From positions 1-64,000 of the forward strand of contig NZ_JABERI010000040.1 of assembly GCF_013004375.1 (NCBI RefSeq): a stretch of DNA of 64,000 bases, written 5' to 3'. The DNA is from Acinetobacter terrae (GTDB taxonomy: Bacteria; Pseudomonadota; Gammaproteobacteria; Pseudomonadales; Moraxellaceae). The stretch's first letter is position 1. Each line of letters opens with the position of its first letter. A program made the translations under genes and the position numbers. Shown piece by piece: positions 9,985 through 16,864 of the stretch. The notes beneath the pieces are model-generated. The model was not told where the DNA came from. It worked only from the letters and a program-made list of their open reading frames with translations, and did not search any database.

Positions 9985-10835
9985 TTAACTACCTCCTTCA
10001 TTATCGTAGCAGTTAAAATTGTTTTATTAAAACCAAGTCTTTTTAATTCTTCTGACACATTATCAAAATCAACATAAACTAAATTTTTTTCTGAATATAA
10101 ATCATCAACCTGCATTATCAAATCTTTAAAATTACTATTAAATGGGGATATAATTATTAAAAACCTACCTTTATCAATATTTTCAGGAACCTCATTTACC
10201 CAAATCTGATTTGGATAATTACTTCCATTAAAGCTTTGTGACGTATATATATCTAATGCACTAATATTACTGTTTTTTATTGAACTATTAAGAGCACACT
10301 GCATTGAAAAATTTGGATATAAATCAATACCAAGTGGCATATTTTTCCAGTAGTTTACTTTTGATTTAGCATCTCGACCAACAATTACAGGAAATAAAGA
10401 GTTTGATAGATTTTTCAAATCTTCTTCTACAATATTACGTTTTCCTAACCAATCTTTCTCAACTTGATATGGAAAAACTTTACCTTCCGACTCTATCTCA
10501 GAACATTTACTTGCGTGTCTTTCAGGTTCACAAATTGAATTTGCACGTGGTTTACGACGCCTAAAATAATAAAACTCCCCCCCTTCAAACACAACAGTTT
10601 CATCAATTACTGCGTGAAAATACCCCTTACTTTTGTCTTTTTCAGGCAACAAAATACAAGTTCCAGAAAGATAAGGTGGAGAAATGTCAACTTTCGCCCC
10701 ATGACAAGCAATCAAAGCTGTCAAATATGGGTTTTTAGAAAGAATTGCTACACACTTGAACTCTTTTTCTAAAAAAAGTTTTCTTGAAATTGTATAAAAT
10801 AATTGATATTGCTTTGGTAATTTTTCCAAGTTCAT
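9981..10835 (-). CDS. Unrecognised array protein, 284 aa (first gene of array)
   Basis: I do not recognise this protein. It opens the minus-strand array. Features visible are an N-terminal alternation of strands and helices (CVAILSKNPYLTALIACHGA), a basic YYFRRRKPRA stretch near residue 90, and C-terminal hydrophobic strands (GRFLIIISPF, LVYVDFDNV) that look like a Rossmann-type alpha/beta core. No Walker or nuclease motif is complete. The ATGA overlap with the next gene and the shared AT bias put it in the same transcription unit. No good ribosome site is visible at its start; an AT-rich 600-base region lies upstream. Confidence 0.72.
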   Translation of the reverse strand: MNLEKLPKQYQLFYTISRKLFLEKEFKCVAILSKNPYLTALIACHGAKVDISPPYLSGTCILLPEKDKSKGYFHAVIDETVVFEGGEFYYFRRRKPRANSICEPERHASKCSEIESEGKVFPYQVEKDWLGKRNIVEEDLKNLSNSLFPVIVGRDAKSKVNYWKNMPLGIDLYPNFSMQCALNSSIKNSNISALDIYTSQSFNGSNYPNQIWVNEVPENIDKGRFLIIISPFNSNFKDLIMQVDDLYSEKNLVYVDFDNVSEELKRLGFNKTILTATIMKEVVK

Positions 10836-11528
10836 ATTAATTTAATTAATCAAAAGATATAAAAAAGTATTTAGTTTTATTGATTATACTATAAATTATT
10901 TTTTATACTAAAAATTATAAAAATATTTTTTAGTATTTCTAAAATGATTCAATAACTTTATATTATGAAGTAAAACTAAACAGTTTATTTACACCACAGC
11001 TATCAAATAAATAATTTTATTTTTTTAAAATTATAGCTACAGAAAAGCAATTAGCTATATATATTAGACCTCTGACGAAAGTATGCTTTTACCTAATTTT
11101 TGAATCAGCTAAAACCTTATAAAATATAGCTTGCGGCTGTTTAAATTTTGACTAACGCAAGAGGTCTATTAATTCCATCCACTTACTTAATTCTTTCAAT
11201 ACAGAATTAATCATGTTATCCCTCTCCAAAATAATTGAAGCAGATCATATCATGTATTAGCAGTTGAGCTGGATTTAACATTCACAAGTTATCAACATTA
11301 ATCTTAGTATGCAATTTTTAAAATTTAGAGTGAAGATCAAGTAAATTTTCTTATGGAGCTTCTAGCTTCAAAAAAGTATTTCAAGTATCTACTTTAGAGT
11401 AAAATTCTAATTTTAACTTAAAGCAAATTACCAATTATGAACAGATTTATAATGCAAATCCTTTTCAGCTATTGTGTGATTGATAAGACCTGGTATCATG
11501 CATGTGTTTTTTAAGTTATCAGGCTACT
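10836..11528. promoter_or_regulatory. Divergent control region between array and methyltransferase
   Basis: The leaders of the minus-strand array and the plus-strand methyltransferase share about 690 bases. The part next to the array is extremely AT-rich, with several TATACTA/TAGTAT words (10890-10940) that could be -10 elements or operator half-sites. A 9-bp inverted repeat (TAGACCTCT) lies at 11065-11073 and 11160-11168. A 20-codon minus-strand open stretch (11152-11214) starts behind GGAGAGGG and runs through the right arm, as if a gene were cut off there. No full gene is supported. Confidence 0.45.
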
Positions 11529-13070
11529 ATGAAAGATAATGATATTTTAGTGATTGATCTGTTCTCTGGTCCTGGAGGATTAGGTGAAGGATTTGCATCT
11601 TACCAAAATAATAATGAAAAACATCCTTTCAAAATCGGTATGTCTGTTGAAAAAGATCCACATGCTCATATGACACTGACTACTAGAGCTTTTTACAGGC
11701 TTGCAAAACAAAAAGACTGTCTAGAGGGTTACTACCAATATTTAAATGGCAAAATTTCCAGAGCAAAGCTTTTTGAATCACATAAAGAAATTTATGAATC
11801 AGCTTTTCAGGAAACATTAGAAGGTCCTTGTGAATTAGGTAAAGATAATGATCAAATTCATAACAGAGTAGATGATTTAGTAAAAAACCATAAAGGACCT
11901 AAAATTTTAATTGGAGGACCACCTTGTCAAGCTTATAGCTTAGCTGGCCGTTCCCGAAATGCGGGTAATAAAAACTATGTACCTAAAGAAGATCATCGTC
12001 ATTTCCTTTACAAAGAATATTTGCAGGTTTTATCAATAGCGCAACCTGATATTTTTGTAATGGAAAATGTGAGGGGCATTCTGACTGCAAAAGTTGATAA
12101 TCAATTAATATTTCCTCAAATTCTTAATGACCTGCGTAATCCATCAAAGATTACCGGATCCGAGAGTTGCCCTTCATATCGAATATATTCCCTTGTGGAG
12201 AAAACCAAAGATACTTTAGATAGCTCTGCTCCAGCCAACCTGAACCACCTGATTAGATCCGAAGAATTCGGGATTCCTCAAGCAAGACACCGAGTTATTC
12301 TGCTTGGAGTAAGAGAAGATATTAAACAGATACCTGATATCTTGGATAAAAATATTTATCCTAAAGTTTCGGTTAAAGAAGCTATTGGCGATTTACCTAA
12401 ATTACGAAGTGGATTATCAAAAAAAGTTGATTCTTATGACTCTTGGCAGGAAGTTGTTTCAAAAAATGCAGAGACATTAAGCAAATTACATAATATCGGT
12501 GTTGATGTTAATAAAACAGATCTTCAACCATATGAAGATTTAAAAAGAAAAGAAACTGTTCATAAAAATAAATCATCAAACCAGTTGCCAGACCATTTGA
12601 GAAAATGGATTCTTGATCCTGAGCTAAATCTAGTACTCAATCATGAGACGAGAGGACATATGGAGTCAGATCTGCTCAGATATAGTTTTTGTGCATTACA
12701 TGGCGAACAAAGAAGATTCTCACCTAAAGCCGAGAATTTCCCGGCTGAACTTGCTCCTCAACATCAGAACTGGAATTCCGGGTCTTATAATGACCGCTTT
12801 CGTGTCCAGATTTCTACCAAAGAAGCCACTACAATAACAAGCCATATTTCAAAGGATGGTCATTATTTCATTCATTATGATCCAAAGCAGTGTAGAAGTC
12901 TTACTGTAAGGGAAGCCGCTAGATTACAAACCTTCCCGGACAATTATATATTTGAAGGAAATCGTACTAATCAATATACGCAGGTCGGAAATGCTGTCCC
13001 CCCTTTTCTAGCGCGCCAGATCAGTGAAATTGTGTTTTCATTGTTAAAAAAACATTATAGTAATTTATAA
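11529..13070 (+). CDS. DNA (cytosine-5) methyltransferase
   Basis: A 513-residue C5 methyltransferase that uses S-adenosylmethionine to methylate cytosine in a sequence-specific site. Motif I (DLFSGPGGLGEGF) is at residues 10-22. The catalytic PCQ loop (GGPPCQAYSLAGR) has its nucleophile at about C133. ENV is near 178 and QARHRVILLG near 250. A large recognition domain follows, and motifs IX-X end in TQVGNAVPP. I chose the ATG at 11529 because motif I then sits near the N-terminus as usual and an AGG lies 5 bases upstream; an in-frame ATG at 11502 would add nine residues. A C5 methylase marks host DNA in class 2 DISARM (DrmMII), so this may be the modification arm of the neighbouring array. 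An orphan or restriction-modification role is the alternative. Confidence 0.92.
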   Translation: MKDNDILVIDLFSGPGGLGEGFASYQNNNEKHPFKIGMSVEKDPHAHMTLTTRAFYRLAKQKDCLEGYYQYLNGKISRAKLFESHKEIYESAFQETLEGPCELGKDNDQIHNRVDDLVKNHKGPKILIGGPPCQAYSLAGRSRNAGNKNYVPKEDHRHFLYKEYLQVLSIAQPDIFVMENVRGILTAKVDNQLIFPQILNDLRNPSKITGSESCPSYRIYSLVEKTKDTLDSSAPANLNHLIRSEEFGIPQARHRVILLGVREDIKQIPDILDKNIYPKVSVKEAIGDLPKLRSGLSKKVDSYDSWQEVVSKNAETLSKLHNIGVDVNKTDLQPYEDLKRKETVHKNKSSNQLPDHLRKWILDPELNLVLNHETRGHMESDLLRYSFCALHGEQRRFSPKAENFPAELAPQHQNWNSGSYNDRFRVQISTKEATTITSHISKDGHYFIHYDPKQCRSLTVREAARLQTFPDNYIFEGNRTNQYTQVGNAVPPFLARQISEIVFSLLKKHYSNL

Positions 13071-13076
13071 AAATTG

Positions 13077-13116
13077 AAGTCCGATGTTCAGTCATAACTG
13101 AGTGAACATCGGACTT
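13077..13116. terminator. Bidirectional terminator between methyltransferase and vsr-like gene
   Basis: A perfect 14-bp inverted repeat (13077-13090 and 13103-13116, arm AAGTCCGATGTTCA) lies between the two convergent stop codons. It can serve both genes, although the T-runs are weak. Confidence 0.7.
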
Positions 13117-13146
13117 GCTGCATGGTCATTAATCCTAAAAGCGAAC

Positions 13147-13593
13147 TTAAACAATTTCAATAAAAGAACTCTCACCACGTAACCATTCGGAAATAATATT
13201 AATTACTCTACTTGGATCTTTGGTTGCACCCCTAATACTACATTCCCATACAACACATACTCTCCAGTCATTATCTAATAATAATTTTATTGATTTACTA
13301 TCATTAAACTGGTTCTTGGTTATTTTTTCTTGCCAGAATTCAGTTCTGGTAGCAGGTAATTTAAATAAATAGCAATTCTTATGGCCATGCCAAAAACAAC
13401 CATTTACAAAAATGGCAGCCTTATATTTAGGTAGAACAACATCAGGCTTACCGGGTAGATCCTTTACATGAAGGCGGAATCGAAATCCTTTTTTATGTAG
13501 TAATTTACGGATTAATATCTCAGGTTTTGTGTTCCGGCTTTTTATACCAGCCATCATACGACTACGAGTGGAGCTATCAACAATATCTGTCAT
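13147..13593 (-). CDS. vsr: Vsr-family very short patch repair endonuclease
   Basis: A 148-residue protein with the full Vsr signature: TRSRMMAGIKSRNTKPE near the N-terminus, then PGKPDVVLPKYK and IFVNGCFWHGH with conserved catalytic and zinc-site residues, then WRVCVVWEC. Vsr enzymes nick DNA 5' of the T in T:G mismatches made when 5-methylcytosine deaminates. They therefore accompany C5 methyltransferases. Here the methylase is the convergent neighbour, separated by a shared hairpin, which supports a functional pair. Length and residues look intact. Confidence 0.92.
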   Translation of the reverse strand: MTDIVDSSTRSRMMAGIKSRNTKPEILIRKLLHKKGFRFRLHVKDLPGKPDVVLPKYKAAIFVNGCFWHGHKNCYLFKLPATRTEFWQEKITKNQFNDSKSIKLLLDNDWRVCVVWECSIRGATKDPSRVINIISEWLRGESSFIEIV

Positions 13594-13766
13594 AAGTTTG
13601 ACCTTTTATAGATATCGACTTTTACATATTGGATTCAAGCTACGCGTACAATAATATAAAAACCAGCTAAAACTTATTTGAGTACATACTCCCAAAATTA
13701 GGATGATTCACCACTGAACAATATGAAAACTTCTATCAACAGTAAGGATGTTTAAAAATCTGATCT

Positions 13767-13905
13767 TCAGTGATCGTCATAAGTGAAAATCAAGTTCTGA
13801 AGCTCATCTTCCGGAGCTTTACAGAATTCTCTAATCCTTTCAGCTACTGTTTCTGGACCGGTAAACTCTTCATCTGCATAATTACTGTAATCAAAGAGTA
13901 CTTCC
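13767..13905 (-). pseudogene. C-terminal fragment of an unknown gene at a recombination junction
   Basis: On the minus strand about 46 codons stay open (GYPRMAEVLFDYSNYADEEF, then PETVAERIREF, ending FTYDDH) down to a TGA at 13767-13769. Composition and charge look like real protein. The 5' part is missing because the sequence runs into the truncated integrase near 13905. I do not recognise the family. Confidence 0.5.
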
Positions 13906-14976
13906 GCCATCCGAGGATATCCACCAACTGCGGAAGGGATCCGTACGGCCGCTCAAATTAGAGGTGACTTAAAGAAAAAAGCCAATTGGGGAATTTTAAC
14001 GGAAAAGGACATTGCTGAAGCAAAAGGCATAGATGTTGCAGAAACTGAGTCAACAAATGATGAGCAGGTTTTATTCCAAGATGTCGCTCAAAAGTTTTTG
14101 AAGTTCTCTGTCGCAAACAAAGACTCTAAGAATGGCTACCGTAAGATTTTAGAATGCCACTGGATGCCCTATTTTGCGCTGACACCGATCACACAAATTA
14201 CGACCGAAGATATTGAAGAAGTGATCATTGATCGTGATTTTAAAACAGCTAAAACCTTTAATAATTGCGCCACCCCATTGCGAGGCATTTTTGAGGTTGC
14301 GTTTAAGCACAACATTATTTCTGAAAATCCAATGAATAAGATTAAAAATCGTAAAGTTCAAGTGGAAACACCAGATCCATTCACACGAAAGGAAATGGAA
14401 ACATTATTAAATTGGCTAGATCAAAGCTTAGAAGCTGAGGATCGATTTTATCGTTGGTACTTTGAACTTGCCTTTTGGACAGGCTGCCGTCCATCAGAAA
14501 TGATCGCACTCAGAGAGAGTGATATCGATTGGTTTAACGGTACGTTCAAAGTCAGTAAAAGCCGTGTGCGTGGCTTAGAGAAAAAAGTGACGAAGACACA
14601 TACATCTAGAGAAGTTTATTTAAATGAAAGGTCTAGTTTAGCATTGAAGTCCCTGATCCAATTTAAGAAAGATCAAGGTTACACATCTGACTATTTAATG
14701 CTTTGTCCTCAAACTAAGGAACCTTTTTTTAATGAGAAACCACCTAGAGAGCGTCTTGTCGCTGCTATGAAAGCCTGCCAAGTTCGTCATCGTCCTGCAT
14801 ATAATGCACGGCATACCTATGCGACGATGTTACTGATGGATGGCGTCAATCCAATGTTTGTTGCTGACCAACTTGGACATAGTTTACAAATGCTAATTAA
14901 GCGATATACAAAGTGGCTGCATGGAGACAAAAACAAGCAAGAAATAGCAAAATTAACAGTGGAACGCACTGTTTAA
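13891..14976 (+). pseudogene. 5'-truncated tyrosine integrase of island A
   Basis: The open frame starts straight after a stop at 13888-13890 and has no plausible ATG. It opens inside an arm-binding domain (GYPPTAEGIRTAAQIRGDL) and continues through the core-binding domain into the catalytic domain. There it has FWTGCRPSEMIAL (first catalytic Arg), NARHTYATMLL (His-x-x-Arg-like box), DQLGHS, and RYTKW with the Tyr nucleophile. The catalytic half is therefore complete but the N-terminal residues are gone, replaced by a fragment of an unrelated gene. It points towards the att copy 90 bases downstream, so it was probably the integrase that placed island A. Whether a shortened product from an alternative start (TTG at 14098) works is unknown. 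Confidence 0.75.
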
Positions 14977-15036
14977 ACTCACCAAACTCGACAGTTCTTG
15001 AAATGAAAAATGTGGCAAAAGTGTGGCAAATAAAAA

Positions 15037-15056
15037 AGCCACTCGATTAAGTGGCT
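15037..15056 (+). terminator. Terminator after island A integrase
   Basis: AGCCACT at 15037-15043 pairs with AGTGGCT at 15050-15056 and is preceded by an A-run. It sits 60 bases after the integrase stop. Confidence 0.6.
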
Positions 15057-15067
15057 GATTTATAACA

Positions 15068-15088
15068 AGAATTTTGGTGGAGGTGGCG
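15068..15088. repeat. att-like copy of the ssrA 3' end (island A / island B boundary)
   Basis: Twenty-one bases are identical to 31721-31741 and in the same orientation. The match includes the AGAATTTT just outside ssrA and ends part-way into the tmRNA acceptor end; a looser TTGAAC match follows at 15093-15098. TTGACCC-type words (15150-15175) nearby recur beside the intact ssrA (31577-31650), as expected for integrase arm sites. This splits the accessory region into two tandem islands. Confidence 0.8.
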
Positions 15089-15338
15089 TCAATTGAACTC
15101 AAAACCTAACCAATTCATTTTAAACATAATTTTACAAATATAAATATTCATTGACCCAATTTTGACCCAACTTAGATTTAGTGCATTGAATCACTTTAAT
15201 ATCTTGTTCAAATCCAATTTCAGGATTTGAAATGGTGTACGGCATTATAGCAGAACATTATACTTAAAATAAATGCAACGCTATAACATTTCAATTAACT
15301 CATTATGATATTAATAATCACCTCAACCTCATTATGAT

Positions 15339-15735
15339 TCAATTTTTAATTTGTATTGTTGCTTAGGACTCTTAGGCTTATCAGGAAGGGTGCGTTCAAC
15401 CACACCTGCTTCTAATGCTGGAGTTAAATAATTTTTTTGGAATGTTGCTCGGTGGGACAAGTCTAATAGAGCCATCAGCTCAGTTAGGCTATATTCCTTC
15501 TGCTCCATATTCTGGATGAGACGTTTAACTTGATCGCTAACTTGTACGCTAGCTTGAGCGGTATCTTGATCGCTAGTATTAGAACTGAATATTGCATCTA
15601 GAATAATCTAAAGAATAAAGTTAATAAATGGAGCTAAACCTGAACGATTTATGCTTTCTTGGTAGCTCGCAACAAGGGCTTTAATGGCTGTTTTCTTTAT
15701 TCGTAGTAGTTTAGCCACCAGATTTATATAACAAT
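15339..15735 (-). pseudogene. Fic-family protein C-terminal remnant (copy B)
   Basis: The minus strand encodes the same winged-helix C-terminus as the remnant at 495-935. The two copies align clearly over about 300 bases, with identical blocks around TTTTTTTGGAATGTTGCTCG. This copy keeps the frame where copy A lost a base, but has an internal stop (TAG, 15608-15610) in the helix corresponding to FILQMIL, and its upstream part is unlike copy A. Both are dead. The shared remnant at the same distance from an att repeat links the histories of the two islands. Confidence 0.7.
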
Positions 15736-15867
15736 GACAGCCCGGTCACTTGATTTGACTTTTTACTCTATCTAAATTACTAATTAAGCTTATCTAAAAC
15801 ATTGATTTAATTAATATTATTTTAACTTTTGATTTATTTTTTAGTTAAATATTGATTTATAATTGTG

Positions 15868-15873
15868 TATAAT
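15868..15873 (+). promoter_or_regulatory. Candidate -10 element for small RNA
   Basis: A consensus TATAAT lies about 7 bases before the first stem of the candidate small RNA. The -35 region is not clear in this AT-rich stretch. Confidence 0.45.
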
Positions 15874-15879
15874 AGTCAG

Positions 15880-15966
15880 CAGAAACTAGCTGTAGTTTCT
15901 GAATGACATCCTCCATGGTCATTATTTATAGCCCACATCGTCTTTCCCCAGAGTGGGCTTTTTTTT
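15880..15966 (+). ncRNA. Candidate ~87-nt small RNA with three stem-loops
   Basis: Three hairpins lie in tandem after a TATAAT. The first pairs CAGAAACT (15880-15887) with AGTTTCTG (15894-15901). The second pairs AATGAC (15902-15907) with GTCATT (15918-15923). The third pairs AGCCCAC (15930-15936) with GTGGGCT (15953-15959) and is followed by a run of T, a classic intrinsic terminator. No open frame fits. Phage- and island-borne antisense RNAs of this size are known in Acinetobacter, but I cannot assign a family. Confidence 0.6.
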
Positions 15967-16076
15967 GTATGGAGGAAAGTCATGTCCCTTATTTTAATTC
16001 AATTCCGCACTAGCGCTATATGCAGACAGAGGATGTGGGTGGGTTTAGGACATTCAGTTAAAAAGACGGTGACCGT

Positions 16077-16238
16077 ATGATTAAGAAAATCATTAAATCT
16101 ATTTTTTGCAGGCATGATTACAAACTGATTCGAACTATTCATGGCGATCAAATTAACCACATGAATGCCCGTAGTGAATGGCAATGCGAAAAGTGTAAAT
16201 GGGTCACATATAGTCATTATTTGGATCGAATTAAATAA
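16077..16238 (+). CDS. Small phage-type zinc-ribbon protein (DUF1660-like)
   Basis: A 53-residue protein starting MIKKIIKSIFCRHDYKLIR, with a HGD near residue 23, then NARSEWQCEKCKW. This resembles the small DUF1660 prophage proteins, which carry an N-terminal C/H pair, an ARSEW(K/Q)CxxC segment and about 50 residues. C11/H13 and C37/C40 could bind one metal ion. It follows the candidate small RNA by about 110 bases and is a phage-derived passenger. Function is unknown. Confidence 0.6.
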   Translation: MIKKIIKSIFCRHDYKLIRTIHGDQINHMNARSEWQCEKCKWVTYSHYLDRIK

Positions 16239-16281
16239 ACCCTGTACAAGTAAAGTGATACAAGATTTGAAGTTGCTAGAT

Positions 16282-16464
16282 TCACTCAAGGAATGGATCA
16301 TTTTTAATTTTCTTGTATTCAAAGAAAATTAATATTGAAGCCAAAATCAGTAATCCCCCAATTGCTAAAAAGAACAAATCTTTTAAATAAAGTCCAATCC
16401 CGAAGCTAAGAACACTTGCTATTAAAAAGCATACTAAAATTGACAATAAAACAATGTATTTCAT
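16282..16464 (-). CDS. Small two-helix membrane protein
   Basis: A 60-residue protein with two predicted membrane segments (about 3-26 and 30-49) and a short charged tail (EYKKIKNDPFLE). A GAG motif lies 9 bases before the ATG. I recognise no family. Small hydrophobic proteins of this kind are common in prophage and island DNA. Confidence 0.5.
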   Translation of the reverse strand: MKYIVLLSILVCFLIASVLSFGIGLYLKDLFFLAIGGLLILASILIFFEYKKIKNDPFLE

Positions 16465-16807
16465 GATGAATGTCTCATTAATATTTTCATAGTGCCAACT
16501 ATATAATAATACTATTAATTCATGTTAATCAGTAAGTTATATTTTTTTAGGCGTATTTCTGCACAAACGAACCTTGCTAAGGTTTTTAATTTCTGCGAAT
16601 GTATTTTAAAGTGTCGGTTACACAAATGATGATGACTATTGAATAACTCTATCGAATCGAATGTTTGAACATACTATTCTCTTGGTTGAATAAGTGATGG
16701 ATCGCAATGAAAGATGAAGAAAACCCAACATGAGCTTGTATCGTTTATCTATCCTAAATCCTATCAACCTGCTTATATCAACATTAAGTAATTTGAAAAT
16801 GGATATA

Positions 16808-16836
16808 AAGAATCCCCGCAAAATGCGGGGATTCTT
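16808..16836 (-). terminator. Strong terminator of the autotransporter gene
   Basis: A perfect 13-bp stem (16808-16820 and 16824-16836, arm AAGAATCCCCGCA) with a 3-base loop ends transcription of the minus-strand adhesin gene about 30 bases after its stop. Confidence 0.85.
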
Positions 16837-16864
16837 TTGTTTAATCCATACTTTTTAACGGGTA

